Assembly: GCF_029846235.1 (NCBI RefSeq)
Contig: NZ_JARVWP010000003.1
Location: 62,001-126,000, forward strand
Direction of reading: 5' to 3'
DNA: 64,000 nt
From: Bradyrhizobium sp. CER78
GTDB taxonomy: Bacteria; Pseudomonadota; Alphaproteobacteria; Rhizobiales; Xanthobacteraceae
In this document: positions 1-8,715 of the stretch, one piece after another
Layout: the number at the start of each line of letters is the position of its first letter
Numbering within the stretch: position 1 is the stretch's first letter
Notes under the pieces: model-generated
What the model was told of the DNA's origin: nothing
Seen by the model: the letters and a program-made list of their open reading frames with translations, nothing else
The model's database searches: none
Translations under genes and position numbers: made by a program

Positions 1-13
1 CTTGCAGGCACCT

Positions 14-973
14 ATGGTCACCATCGTCGACACCATCTCCACCACTCAGCTCCGCCCCCGTCACCCCGAAAAGGTGAACCGGCCGGATGCCGTGTCGCCG
101 CCGAAGCCGGACTGGATCCGGGTTCGCGCGCCGAACACGCGCGGCTATGCGGATACGCGCCGGATCGTGAAGGAGAACGGCCTCGTCACGGTGTGCGAGG
201 AGGCAGGCTGCCCCAATATCGGTGAGTGCTGGGACAAGAAGCACGCCACCTTCATGATCATGGGCGACACCTGCACGCGCGCCTGCGCGTTCTGCAACGT
301 CAAGACCGGCATGCCTGGCGCGCTTGAGGCGAGCGAGCCGGAATACGTCGCGGAGGCCACCGCCAAGCTCGGGCTCAACCATGTCGTTGTGACCTCGGTC
401 GATCGCGACGATCTAGCCGACGGCGGCGCCGAGCATTTTGCCCAGACGATCCACGCCATCCGCGCGCGCTGCCCGAGCACCACGATCGAGATCTTGACGC
501 CGGACTTCCTGCGCAAGGACGGCGCGCTCGAGCGCGTGGTCGCGGCGAAACCCGACGTCTTCAACCACAATCTGGAAACCGTGCCCTCGCGCTATCTGAC
601 GGTCCGTCCGGGCGCGCGCTATTTCCATTCGATCCGGCTGCTGCAGCGGGTCAAGGAGATGGACCCGACCATCTTCACCAAGTCGGGCATCATGGTCGGC
701 CTCGGCGAGGAGCGGCACGAGGTGCTGCAGGTGATGGACGATCTGCGCTCGGCAGAAGTCGATTTCCTGACCATCGGCCAGTATCTGCAGCCGACGCGCA
801 AGCATCACGCCGTGATGCGATACGTGACCCCTGACGAATTCGCGGGCTACGAGCGCGTTGCCTATACCAAGGGTTTTCTGATGGTGTCGGCGAGTCCGCT
901 GACGCGCTCGTCGCATCATGCCGGCGAGGATTTTGCGAAACTGCAGGCGGCACGCACGGCACGTGGCCGCTAG
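14..973 (+). CDS. lipA: Lipoyl synthase LipA
   Basis: Radical-SAM enzyme that inserts two sulfur atoms into protein-bound octanoyl groups to make lipoate for the 2-oxoacid dehydrogenases and the glycine cleavage system. Seen in the sequence: the auxiliary-cluster cysteines C61, C66 and C72 ([12 protein letters not shown]), the radical-SAM cluster C87, C91 and C94 (CTRACAFC), and a C-terminal RSSHHAGE motif. The 319-residue length is normal for the family. The ATG at 14 was chosen because the protein from there resembles other rhizobial LipA N-termini; an in-frame TTG at position 2 is possible, and the upstream region lies outside the window. The P-loop gene at 1064 follows on the same strand after 90 bases. 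Confidence 0.96.
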   Translation: MVTIVDTISTTQLRPRHPEKVNRPDAVSPPKPDWIRVRAPNTRGYADTRRIVKENGLVTVCEEAGCPNIGECWDKKHATFMIMGDTCTRACAFCNVKTGMPGALEASEPEYVAEATAKLGLNHVVVTSVDRDDLADGGAEHFAQTIHAIRARCPSTTIEILTPDFLRKDGALERVVAAKPDVFNHNLETVPSRYLTVRPGARYFHSIRLLQRVKEMDPTIFTKSGIMVGLGEERHEVLQVMDDLRSAEVDFLTIGQYLQPTRKHHAVMRYVTPDEFAGYERVAYTKGFLMVSASPLTRSSHHAGEDFAKLQAARTARGR

Positions 974-1063
974 ATTTTGATTGAGAGCGGGAAGCCGGCG
1001 CCATCATGCGCCGTTGCCGGATCGAGCCCTGATCGAGCCTTGACCGAACCTTGGACGGGACCA

Positions 1064-1603
1064 ATGCAGCGCGTTCTGGTGATGGGATCGTCGGGATCCG
1101 GCAAGTCGACCTTTGCGCGGCGGCTGTCCGCCCTGACAGGCATCCCGACCGTGTCGATCGACGCGCTGTTCTGGAAGCCGGGCTGGGTCGAGTCCGACAA
1201 GGACGAATTCAACCGCCGCATGACCGCAGCGGCGCGAGAGCCGCGCTGGATCATGGATGGGAACTACACCAAGAGTGGTGCGGGTGAGTTGCGCAAAGAA
1301 CTCTCCGATACGATCATCTGGTTCGACCTGCCGCGATCGACCTGCATGCTCGGAATCCTCGGCCGCATTGCCGCGAGCTATGGCCAGGTGCGGCCGGAGA
1401 TGGCGGAAGGCTGCCCGGAGAAGATCGATCTGGAATTCTTCCGCTACGTCTGGACCTATCGCAGGCAACAGCGGCCGAAGCTGATCGAATATTTTTCAGG
1501 ACTGCGTGCCGATCAATCGCTGGTCTGCTTTACCAACCGAGGGCAGGCCGACGACTATCTGAACAACCTCGCACTCCCGCCAAACCGTGCGAGTATCCAC
1601 TGA
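1064..1603 (+). CDS. Small P-loop nucleotide kinase-like protein (topology modulation/FlaR-like)
   Basis: A 179-residue P-loop NTPase of the adenylate-kinase-like type often annotated as topology modulation protein. The Walker A motif GSSGSGKST lies at residues 8-16. A WIMDGNY segment near residue 65 and an Arg-rich C-terminal half (YRRQQRPK) resemble the nucleotide-binding and lid regions of this family. The ATG at 1064 puts the P-loop at the usual distance from the N-terminus; an in-frame TTG at 977 would add 29 unconserved residues. Its stop overlaps the start of the next gene (TGATG), which suggests translational coupling. The substrate is unknown. Confidence 0.75.
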   Translation: MQRVLVMGSSGSGKSTFARRLSALTGIPTVSIDALFWKPGWVESDKDEFNRRMTAAAREPRWIMDGNYTKSGAGELRKELSDTIIWFDLPRSTCMLGILGRIAASYGQVRPEMAEGCPEKIDLEFFRYVWTYRRQQRPKLIEYFSGLRADQSLVCFTNRGQADDYLNNLALPPNRASIH

Positions 1604-2070
1604 TGCCACGATTCTCCAGCAAGCGGCGGGTCCGCCACACCGCACCTCAAATGTTCGATCTGGTCGCCGACGTCGAGCGCTATCCGGAATTCGTGCCGCT
1701 GTGCCAGGCGCTCAAGATCCGCCAGCGGACGCCGAAGGACGACGGCACCGAGGTCGTGGTCGCCGACATGACGGTCTCCTTCAAGCTGGTGCGGGAGACC
1801 TTCACCAGCAAGGTGACGCTCGACCGGCCCAACCTGAAGATCCTGGTCGAATATCTCCGCGGCCCGTTCAGCAATCTGGAGAACCGCTGGAGCTTCGAGC
1901 CGAAGTCGGAGACCGAATGCGATGTCGGCTTCTTCCTGAACTACGAATTCAAGAGCAGGATGCTCGCGATGCTGATGGGCTCGATGTTCGACGCCGCTTT
2001 CGGGCGGTTTGCCCACGCGTTCGAGAAGCGCGCCGACCAGGTCTACGGCAAGCCGGCGATCTCGACCTAG
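1603..2070 (+). CDS. ratA: RatA/COQ10-family SRPBCC protein
   Basis: A 155-residue START-like (SRPBCC) protein. It begins with the family signature region around VRHTAPQMFDLVADVERYPE and has a PLCQALKIR segment typical of COQ10/RatA proteins. In mitochondria and alphaproteobacteria the family is thought to bind ubiquinone and assist respiratory electron transfer. The E. coli member was described as a ribosome-association toxin. Here the lipA-linked location and alphaproteobacterial host favour the ubiquinone-binding role, which is inference. The start codon overlaps the stop of the upstream P-loop gene. A strong hairpin follows at 2103-2125. Confidence 0.85.
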   Translation: MPRFSSKRRVRHTAPQMFDLVADVERYPEFVPLCQALKIRQRTPKDDGTEVVVADMTVSFKLVRETFTSKVTLDRPNLKILVEYLRGPFSNLENRWSFEPKSETECDVGFFLNYEFKSRMLAMLMGSMFDAAFGRFAHAFEKRADQVYGKPAIST

Positions 2071-2102
2071 CGAAGCCGTCTCGTCTTCCTCCCGAAACGG
2101 AA

Positions 2103-2125
2103 ATGCCCGGCACAGGGCCGGGCAT
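2103..2125. terminator. Hairpin between convergent genes, probable bidirectional terminator
   Basis: Perfect 8-bp arms (atgcccgg / ccgggcat) around a 7-base loop lie between the convergent ratA and BA14K genes. There is no long T tract, so it could equally be one of the genome's short palindromic repeats working as a terminator. Confidence 0.55.
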
Positions 2126-2156
2126 GACGTATGACGTGTATGCGCGTTCGCCGCCG

Positions 2157-2561
2157 TTAAGGGCAGGAACGCCGCACGCCGCCGGAGGCGATGTAGGTGC
2201 CGGAAGCCGGGTCGTAGGAGCGGAAGCGCTGCGAGCAATAGGCGTCGTTGTTGGCCTTGGCCTGGCTCGCCGCGATGGCGCCGCCGATGATTGCGCCGGC
2301 CGCAAGCCCACCGATGACCGCAGCGCCGTTTCCGCCACCGTGGTGATGGTGGTGGTATCCGCCACGGTAGCCGTATCCACCCCGATGGCCGTAACGCGGG
2401 CCGCCGTGCCAGTGGCGATACTGCACGTGCTCGACGGAGGTAGGCTGGTCCTGCAAGCGGGCGGCGGGCGCGAGCGGCGCGGCAAACGAAGGGACAACAG
2501 TCGACAGCGTCATGGCGCCGGCGGTGATTGCGGCCACGACCAAAGTTCCCAACTTCATCAT
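2157..2561 (-). CDS. BA14K-family exported protein
   Basis: A 134-residue exported protein. Residues 1-28 form a signal peptide ending in an ASFAA-like site (SFAA). A Gly/His/Tyr-rich stretch with five consecutive histidines follows. Next comes a glycine/alanine hydrophobic segment (AAVIGGLAAGAIIGGAIAAS) that could span or associate with a membrane. The C-terminus (YCSQRFRSYDPASGTYIAS) is the conserved BA14K block with its paired cysteines. BA14K proteins are immunoreactive, lectin-like surface proteins first described in Brucella; their role in free-living rhizobia is not established. Translation may start at either of two adjacent ATGs. Confidence 0.85.
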   Translation of the reverse strand: MMKLGTLVVAAITAGAMTLSTVVPSFAAPLAPAARLQDQPTSVEHVQYRHWHGGPRYGHRGGYGYRGGYHHHHHGGGNGAAVIGGLAAGAIIGGAIAASQAKANNDAYCSQRFRSYDPASGTYIASGGVRRSCP

Positions 2562-2734
2562 TTTCTCCTTGTTGTGGGATTTTGCTGTTCGAAGAACAGT
2601 TGAAACAGCAGAGTTGGATCAGGAGAAAACGGCGAGGTGACATCAACGTTCCACCTGAGGTGGGCGGCACTGGGTCGCAGTTGACTCGAAGGTATCGCCG
2701 AGGACGTCGCTTGTGCGAACAGACTTGGGTAGGC

Positions 2735-3343
2735 CTAACCGCGCGGCGGCCGCCGACGTTTCGCGGCGTGGCTCCGCGGCGAACGGGCCACCCTCGGCCG
2801 CAAGCGGCTGGCGGTCTCACGGCGCGGCTTGGCGGCCTGTGGCGGGCGCGCGAGTTCCATCAACATGCGCAGCGCTTCGACCACCGAACGTTGCCGCACC
2901 GTGCTGCGGCCGATCGCGCCGAAGCGCTGCTCGCGATGCAGGATGCGGCCGTCGCGCGCGGCAACGGCAAAATGCACGAGGCCCACCGGCTTGCCCGGGG
3001 TCGCACCGCCAGGGCCCGCGATCCCGGTGATCGAGACCGCAAGGTCGACACCGGCCTTTTCCAGCGCGCCGATCGCCATCGCGGTCGCGGTTTCTTTGCT
3101 CACGGCGCCGAACGTCTCCAGCGTTGCCGCCTTGACGCCGAGCATCACCCGCTTGGCCTCGTTCGAATAGGTGACGAAGCCGCGATCGATCACGTCGGAC
3201 GAGCCGGGGATGTCGGTGAGCGCACCTGCGACCAGACCACCGGTGCAGGATTCGGCGGTCGCGATGGTCAGCTTGCGCATCCGGCACAGGTCGAGCAGCG
3301 AGCGGGAGAGGGCACGAGCGTCGCTGCCGCCCATGTCAGGCAC
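2735..3343 (-). CDS. cinA: CinA C-terminal-domain protein (nicotinamide-nucleotide amidase, PncC-like)
   Basis: A CinA/PncC amidase, which deamidates nicotinamide mononucleotide to nicotinate mononucleotide in pyridine-nucleotide recycling. Key segments are [18 protein letters not shown] near the N-terminus and [18 protein letters not shown] in the middle; both are signatures of the stand-alone CinA domain. The last 35 or so residues are an Arg/Pro-rich basic tail not needed by the family. The GTG start at 3343 overlaps the ispDF stop by 8 bases. An ATG at 3334 is an alternative that would begin just after the ispDF stop. Either way the gene is coupled to ispDF. Confidence 0.9.
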   Translation of the reverse strand: MPDMGGSDARALSRSLLDLCRMRKLTIATAESCTGGLVAGALTDIPGSSDVIDRGFVTYSNEAKRVMLGVKAATLETFGAVSKETATAMAIGALEKAGVDLAVSITGIAGPGGATPGKPVGLVHFAVAARDGRILHREQRFGAIGRSTVRQRSVVEALRMLMELARPPQAAKPRRETASRLRPRVARSPRSHAAKRRRPPRG

Positions 3344-4532
3344 TCCAGCTCTTGTCGTCCCAAGGAAGACGGATCGTCGCGCTCGCGGTTGCTGCGATGC
3401 CTTCCTCGCGGCCGGTGAAGCCGAGCCGCTCGCTGGTGGTCGCCTTGACCGCGACGCGCGAGATGTGGACGCCGGAGATCTCCGCGATCTTCGCGCGCAT
3501 GGTGTCGCGCAGCGGACCGATCTTCGGCCGCTCGCAGATCATCGTCACCTCGAGATTGGCGATCCGTCCGCCGCGCGCGGTGACGCGCTCGACGGCATAT
3601 TTGAGGAACTGGTCGGAGGAGGCGCCCTTCCACTTGGCATCGCTCGGCGGGAAATGCGAGCCGATGTCACCGTCGGCCAGCGCTCCGAGGATGGCGTCGA
3701 CCAGCGCATGCAGCCCGACATCGCCGTCGGAATGGGCCAAAAATCCCTTGGTGTGCGGCACGCGCACGCCGCAGATCATGACATGGTCGCCGTCACCAAA
3801 GGCATGCACGTCGTAGCCGGTGCCGGTCCTGATGTCGCCGAGCTGGCTTGCGAGCCGCGCTTCCTCGCGCACGAAGTCTTCGGGTGTGGTGAGTTTCATG
3901 TTGGCAGCATCGCCTTCAAACGTCGCAACGGTCAATCCCGCCCATTCAGCAAGCGCGGCATCGTCGGTGAAATCGCTGCGGCCCTCGCGCGCAGCGCGAC
4001 GATGCGCCTCCAATATTACGTCGAAACGAAACGCCTGTGGCGTCTGCGCGATCCGCAGGCGCGCGCGCTCCGGCGTCGCCTCGACGTCGCCGGTATCGCC
4101 GGTGAGCTTGATCGTATCGGTGACGGGAATCACGGGGATCGCTGCGCCGGTCCGTCCGGCCGCCGCGATCGCGCGTGAGATGACGGCTGCGGTGACGAAG
4201 GGGCGTGCGGCATCGTGGATCAGCACGATGTCCGGCTTCTCGCCGGCAAGCGCCTCGAGCCCGGCATGGACCGAGGCCTGCCGGGTTGCGCCGCCCGGCG
4301 TTGGCGGCTGATGGCGCAGGCCTGCGACTGCTTCGTCGAACAGCGCGGCATCGTCAGGATTGACCACCGGCTGCACCGCAAAGACATCCGGATGTCCGGA
4401 GAACGCCTCCATGGCGCGATAGATCACCGTCTGTCCGCCGATCGTTCGGTATTGCTTCGGACCGCCTGCGCCGGCGCGCAGTCCACGGCCGGCTGCGACA
4501 AGGATGGCTGCGGTACGCTCAGACTTCGGCAT
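3336..4532 (-). CDS. ispDF: Bifunctional IspD/IspF isoprenoid enzyme
   Basis: A fusion of two MEP-pathway enzymes. Residues 1 to about 228 form IspD (2-C-methyl-D-erythritol 4-phosphate cytidylyltransferase) with the nucleotide-binding [11 protein letters not shown] segment and the [10 protein letters not shown] motif. Residues 235-393 form IspF (2,4-cyclodiphosphate synthase) with GTGYDVHAF, which supplies zinc ligands, followed by [12 protein letters not shown] and [10 protein letters not shown]. The 398-residue length matches the usual alphaproteobacterial fusion. The pathway makes isoprenoid precursors for quinones, hopanoids and undecaprenol. The downstream cinA gene overlaps it. The 213-base divergent gap to dusB must hold its promoter. 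Confidence 0.96.
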   Translation of the reverse strand: MPKSERTAAILVAAGRGLRAGAGGPKQYRTIGGQTVIYRAMEAFSGHPDVFAVQPVVNPDDAALFDEAVAGLRHQPPTPGGATRQASVHAGLEALAGEKPDIVLIHDAARPFVTAAVISRAIAAAGRTGAAIPVIPVTDTIKLTGDTGDVEATPERARLRIAQTPQAFRFDVILEAHRRAAREGRSDFTDDAALAEWAGLTVATFEGDAANMKLTTPEDFVREEARLASQLGDIRTGTGYDVHAFGDGDHVMICGVRVPHTKGFLAHSDGDVGLHALVDAILGALADGDIGSHFPPSDAKWKGASSDQFLKYAVERVTARGGRIANLEVTMICERPKIGPLRDTMRAKIAEISGVHISRVAVKATTSERLGFTGREEGIAATASATIRLPWDDKSWSA

Positions 4533-4718
4533 TTTGAACCAGTGACAGACGAATCGGGGATGAGGGGGATGGCGGGGATCGCCCGCCGCGCACAGCCCTT
4601 AGCATGACCGCTGCGCAAAAACAGAGCGTTTGCCGCTGACTGTGGGAAAAGCAGATTTTGTTGCAGTGCACTTGCGTCGGTGATAGAAATGTCTAAACCG
4701 TAGGCATGAACCTTGACT

Positions 4719-4733
4719 GCACAAGAATTGTGC
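4719..4733. promoter_or_regulatory. NtrC-type binding site upstream of dusB-ntrBC
   Basis: The sequence GCAC-N7-GTGC (arms gcacaa/ttgtgc around gaa) matches the known NtrC site pattern. It lies 12 bases before the dusB ATG. That position would suit repression or autoregulation of the dusB-ntrB-ntrC operon. The call rests on the consensus and on context. Confidence 0.5.
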
Positions 4734-4745
4734 GCAGAATAGACG

Positions 4746-5822
4746 ATGTCAGCTGCAATGGCGTGGCTGCAAAACGACGAGACGGCTGTGACCGGCGTGC
4801 AAAGTACTTCTCGTAACCCATTGAAGATAGGCGATATTGCTGTCGCCAACCGGGTTCTCCTCGCGCCCATGTCCGGCATCACCGACGCGCCCTTCCGGCG
4901 ACTCGCTGCCACTTTGGGCGCCGGCCTGGTGGTCTCCGAGATGACTGCCAGCGACGATCTGGTGAACGGCAAGCCGATGTCGAAGCTGCGTTGTGAGGCA
5001 GCCGGGATCGGGCCGCATGTGGTCCAGCTTGCCGGCTGCGAGACGCACTGGATGGCGGAGGGCGCGCGGATCGCCGAGGGCGCCGGCGCCGACATCATCG
5101 ATATCAACATGGGCTGCCCGGCACGGCACGTCACCGGCGGCCAGTCCGGCTCGGCGCTTATGCGCGACCTCGACCATGCGGTCGCGCTGATCGATGCGAC
5201 TATCGCCGCGGTCAAGGTTCCGGTGACGCTGAAGATGCGGCTCGGCTGGGACGATCGCTCGCTCAATTCGCCGGAACTGGCGCGCCGCGCCGAGGCATCA
5301 GGCGTCCAGATGATCACCGTGCATGGCCGCACCCGCTGCCAGTTCTACAAGGGCGAGGCGAACTGGAACGCGGTACGTCCGGTCAAGGATGCCGTCTCGA
5401 TCCCGGTCGTGGTCAATGGCGACATTACGTCATTCGACAAGGCCGTCGGCGCGCTTGAGAAGTCGGGCGCCGACGCCGTCATGATCGGGCGCGGCGCCCA
5501 GGGGCAGCCCTGGCTGCCCGGCCAGATCGGCCGCCGGCTCGAGACTGGGGTCGCCGAGGCCGCGCCGTCGCTCGCCGAGCAGCTCAAGCATGTTCGCGCG
5601 CTCTATGACGAGGTGTGCAGCCACTATGGCCTGCGCATTGGGCTCAAGCATGCGCGCAAGCATCTCGGCTGGGCGCTGGAGACCGCCGCGGCCTACAGCT
5701 GCGCGCCGGTGGCAACCTTGAAGACCTGGCGGCAGGCGATCCTGACCTCGGAGGAGCCGTCCAGCGTGCATCGCGCGCTCGAGGACGCTTACGACGATTT
5801 TGCCTGGAGTGCTGCCGCATGA
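4746..5822 (+). CDS. dusB: tRNA-dihydrouridine synthase DusB (NifR3)
   Basis: FMN-dependent enzyme that reduces uridine to dihydrouridine in tRNA. The protein has the flavin-binding [15 protein letters not shown] start near residue 40, the [14 protein letters not shown] motif that carries the catalytic cysteine, and [15 protein letters not shown] further on. At 358 residues it is slightly longer than E. coli DusB because of an N-terminal leader of about 25 residues. In alphaproteobacteria this gene is the classical nifR3 that precedes ntrBC. Its stop overlaps the ntrB start (ATGA), giving translational coupling. An NtrC-type box precedes it. Confidence 0.96.
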   Translation: MSAAMAWLQNDETAVTGVQSTSRNPLKIGDIAVANRVLLAPMSGITDAPFRRLAATLGAGLVVSEMTASDDLVNGKPMSKLRCEAAGIGPHVVQLAGCETHWMAEGARIAEGAGADIIDINMGCPARHVTGGQSGSALMRDLDHAVALIDATIAAVKVPVTLKMRLGWDDRSLNSPELARRAEASGVQMITVHGRTRCQFYKGEANWNAVRPVKDAVSIPVVVNGDITSFDKAVGALEKSGADAVMIGRGAQGQPWLPGQIGRRLETGVAEAAPSLAEQLKHVRALYDEVCSHYGLRIGLKHARKHLGWALETAAAYSCAPVATLKTWRQAILTSEEPSSVHRALEDAYDDFAWSAAA

Positions 5823-6994
5823 CGTCAGCCATGGAATTCCGCCGGCCCGTGCCGACCGACGGTGAGGCCATCCTCAACGCGCTGCCCAATCCGGTGCTGC
5901 TGGTCGCACCCGACGGCCGGATCGTCGATGCCAACATCGCCGCCGAATCCTTCTTCGAGATCTCGACCCAGTTCCTGCGCCGGCAGTCGCTGAAGGAGCT
6001 GGTGCCGTTCGGCAGCCCGCTGCTGGCGCTGATCGAGCAGGTGCGCGCGAGCGGCTCGCCGGTCAACGAATACAAGGTTGATCTCGGCACGCCGCGGATC
6101 GGCGGCGATCGCCAGGTCGATCTGCACGTCGCGCCGCTGACCGAGCGGCCCGGCCACATCGTGGTGATGCTGCAGGAGCGCACCATCGCCGACAAGATGG
6201 ACCGCCAGCTCACCCATCGCAGCGCGGCGCGCTCGGTGATCGCGCTGGCCGCAATGCTCGCCCATGAGATCAAGAACCCGCTGTCGGGCATCCGAGGTGC
6301 CGCGCAGCTGCTGGAGCAGCAGGCGTCCTCCGAGGACCGGCTGCTGACGCGGCTGATCTGCGACGAGGCGGACCGCATCGTGACGCTGGTCGACCGCATG
6401 GAGGTGTTCGGCGACGACCGCCCGGTGGCGCGCGGTCCGGTCAACATCCATTCCGTGCTCGACCACGTGAAGCGGCTCGCGCAATCCGGCTTCGCCCGCA
6501 ACGTCCGCTTCATCGAGGACTACGATCCGTCGCTGCCGCCGGTGCTCGCCAACCAGGACCAGCTGATCCAGGTGTTCCTCAACCTCGTGAAGAACGCGGC
6601 CGAAGCGGTCGCCGATCTCGGCACCGATGCGGAGATCCACCTCACCACGGCGTTCCGGCCGGGCGTGCGGCTGTCGGTGCCCGGCAAGAAATCGCGGGTC
6701 TCGCTGCCGCTGGAATTCTGCGTCAAGGACAACGGCTCGGGCGTGCCGGAAGACCTGCTGCCGAACCTGTTCGATCCCTTCGTCACCACCAAGCAGACCG
6801 GAAGCGGGCTCGGCCTCGCCCTGGTCGCCAAGATCGTCGGCGATCACGGCGGCATCATCGAATGCGAGTCGCAGCCGCGCAAAACCACTTTCCGCGTGCT
6901 GATGCCGATGTACAGCGCCGCCAAGCAACACGACCATAGCAACCGCGATGACGTTCCGGGTACGTCCTCGCCTGCCTCTCAGGATGCACGATGA
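5819..6994 (+). CDS. ntrB: Nitrogen regulation sensor kinase NtrB
   Basis: Cytosolic histidine kinase/phosphatase that controls NtrC in response to nitrogen through PII proteins. An N-terminal PAS domain (residues about 15-115) is followed by the dimerisation/phosphoacceptor helix with His149 in [11 protein letters not shown]. The N box ([10 protein letters not shown]) and the G boxes ([18 protein letters not shown] and [10 protein letters not shown]) form the ATPase domain. The start at 5819 overlaps the dusB stop by four bases; the reading frame stays open upstream but is not needed. It has no membrane segment, as expected for NtrB. ntrC begins 9 bases after the stop. Confidence 0.97.
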   Translation: MTSAMEFRRPVPTDGEAILNALPNPVLLVAPDGRIVDANIAAESFFEISTQFLRRQSLKELVPFGSPLLALIEQVRASGSPVNEYKVDLGTPRIGGDRQVDLHVAPLTERPGHIVVMLQERTIADKMDRQLTHRSAARSVIALAAMLAHEIKNPLSGIRGAAQLLEQQASSEDRLLTRLICDEADRIVTLVDRMEVFGDDRPVARGPVNIHSVLDHVKRLAQSGFARNVRFIEDYDPSLPPVLANQDQLIQVFLNLVKNAAEAVADLGTDAEIHLTTAFRPGVRLSVPGKKSRVSLPLEFCVKDNGSGVPEDLLPNLFDPFVTTKQTGSGLGLALVAKIVGDHGGIIECESQPRKTTFRVLMPMYSAAKQHDHSNRDDVPGTSSPASQDAR

Positions 6995-7003
6995 GGAACA
7001 CCA

Positions 7004-8446
7004 ATGCCTGCAGGTAGCATACTTGTCGCTGACGACGACACAGCCATCCGGACCGTCCTGAACCAGGCGCTCTCCCGCGCCGGCTACGAGGTGCGCTTGA
7101 CCGGCAACGCCGCCACGCTGTGGCGCTGGGTCAGCCAGGGCGAGGGCGATCTCGTCATCACCGACGTGGTGATGCCGGACGAGAACGCGTTCGATCTGTT
7201 GCCGCGGATCAAGAAGATGCGGCCGAACCTGCCGGTCATCGTGATGAGCGCGCAGAACACGTTCATGACCGCGATTCGCGCCTCCGAGCGCGGCGCCTAC
7301 GAATATCTGCCGAAGCCGTTCGACCTGAAGGAGCTGATCACCATCGTCGGCCGCGCGCTGGCCGAGCCGAAGGAGCGGGTCTCCAGTCCCGCCGACGACG
7401 GCGAGTTCGACTCGATCCCGCTGGTCGGCCGCTCGCCGGCGATGCAGGAAATCTACCGCGTGCTAGCGCGGCTGATGCAGACCGATCTCACCGTGATGAT
7501 CTCCGGCGAGTCCGGCACCGGCAAGGAGCTCGTCGCCCGAGCGCTGCACGACTACGGCCGGCGCCGCAACGGCCCGTTCGTCGCGGTCAACATGGCGGCG
7601 ATCCCGCGCGACTTGATCGAGTCGGAATTGTTCGGCCATGAGCGCGGCGCGTTCACCGGCGCCAACACCCGGGCCTCCGGCCGCTTCGAGCAGGCCGAGG
7701 GCGGCACGCTGTTCCTCGACGAAATCGGCGACATGCCGATGGAGGCGCAGACCCGTCTGCTCCGTGTGCTGCAGCAGGGCGAATACACCACCGTCGGCGG
7801 CCGCACCCCGATCAAGACCGACGTGCGCATCGTCGCGGCCTCCAACAAGGACCTGCGCATCCTGATCCAGCAGGGCCTGTTCCGCGAGGATCTGTTCTTC
7901 CGCCTCAACGTGGTGCCGCTGCGGCTGCCGCCGCTGCGCGAGCGCATCGAGGATCTGCCCGACCTGATCCGGCACTTCTTCTCGCTCGCCGAGAAAGACG
8001 GGCTGCCGCCGAAGAAGCTCGACGCCCAGGCGCTGGAGCGGCTCAAGCAGCACCGCTGGCCGGGCAACGTCCGCGAGCTGGAGAACCTCGCTCGGCGGCT
8101 CGCAGCGCTCTATCCGCAGGACGTCATCACGTCCTCGGTCATTGATGGCGAACTGGCGCCGCCCGCGGTCACCTCGGGCAGCACCGCGACCGTCGGCGTC
8201 GACAATCTCGGCGGCGCGGTCGAGGCCTATCTGTCCTCGCACTTCTCCGGCTTCCCGAACGGCGTGCCGCCGCCGGGCCTCTACCACCGCATCCTCAAGG
8301 AGATCGAGATCCCCTTGTTGACCGCCGCGCTGGCGGCGACCCGCGGCAACCAGATCCGGGCCGCCGATCTGCTCGGACTGAACCGCAATACGCTGCGCAA
8401 GAAGATCCGCGACCTCGATATCCAGGTCTACCGGAGCGGCGGGTAG
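7004..8446 (+). CDS. ntrC: Nitrogen regulation response regulator NtrC
   Basis: Sigma-54-dependent activator of nitrogen assimilation genes. The receiver domain occupies residues 1-120 with phosphoacceptor Asp54 ([13 protein letters not shown]). The AAA+ domain has the Walker [11 protein letters not shown], the sigma-54 contact loop GAFTGA at residues 215-220, and the Walker [11 protein letters not shown]. The C-terminal Fis-type helix-turn-helix reads [16 protein letters not shown]. The 480-residue length is standard. Cotranscription with dusB and ntrB is likely from the 9-base spacing. About 269 non-coding bases separate it from ntrY, so ntrYX probably has its own promoter. Confidence 0.97.
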   Translation: MPAGSILVADDDTAIRTVLNQALSRAGYEVRLTGNAATLWRWVSQGEGDLVITDVVMPDENAFDLLPRIKKMRPNLPVIVMSAQNTFMTAIRASERGAYEYLPKPFDLKELITIVGRALAEPKERVSSPADDGEFDSIPLVGRSPAMQEIYRVLARLMQTDLTVMISGESGTGKELVARALHDYGRRRNGPFVAVNMAAIPRDLIESELFGHERGAFTGANTRASGRFEQAEGGTLFLDEIGDMPMEAQTRLLRVLQQGEYTTVGGRTPIKTDVRIVAASNKDLRILIQQGLFREDLFFRLNVVPLRLPPLRERIEDLPDLIRHFFSLAEKDGLPPKKLDAQALERLKQHRWPGNVRELENLARRLAALYPQDVITSSVIDGELAPPAVTSGSTATVGVDNLGGAVEAYLSSHFSGFPNGVPPPGLYHRILKEIEIPLLTAALAATRGNQIRAADLLGLNRNTLRKKIRDLDIQVYRSGG

Positions 8447-8715
8447 GGCGTTTTCGAGCAAGGCGCACGCCGGTTCGTGTGAAGAAAAACGCGACGGAAC
8501 AAAGGGCTCGAGCTTCGGTTCTGTCTTGATCAGACGCGAAGCTCCGGCGAATCCGGACGGCGCGGTTACCGTTATTGAGTAGTCACAAATGGTTTTGAGG
8601 ACACGGCGCCGCACCGCGGTTTGCGCCGCGGAAATGTCGCAATTCGGCAACATTGTGATATGATTGCATCAGTTCGCAATTCCCGCGGGCGATCGCACTC
8701 AGCTCAATTGCCGGT

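Noticed and set aside
2528..3418. Plus-strand frame of 296 codons opposite cinA
   Set aside because: Antisense to cinA, whose motifs are clear; Arg/Ala-rich composition typical of shadow frames.
5615..5818. Longer N-terminus for NtrB
   Set aside because: The upstream codons lie inside dusB in another frame; the ATG at 5819 overlaps the dusB stop and gives the normal NtrB start.
8496..8520. Possible EcfG promoter (GGAAC-N17-GTT) upstream of ntrY
   Set aside because: One base differs from the -10 consensus and such short matches are frequent; there is no other support.
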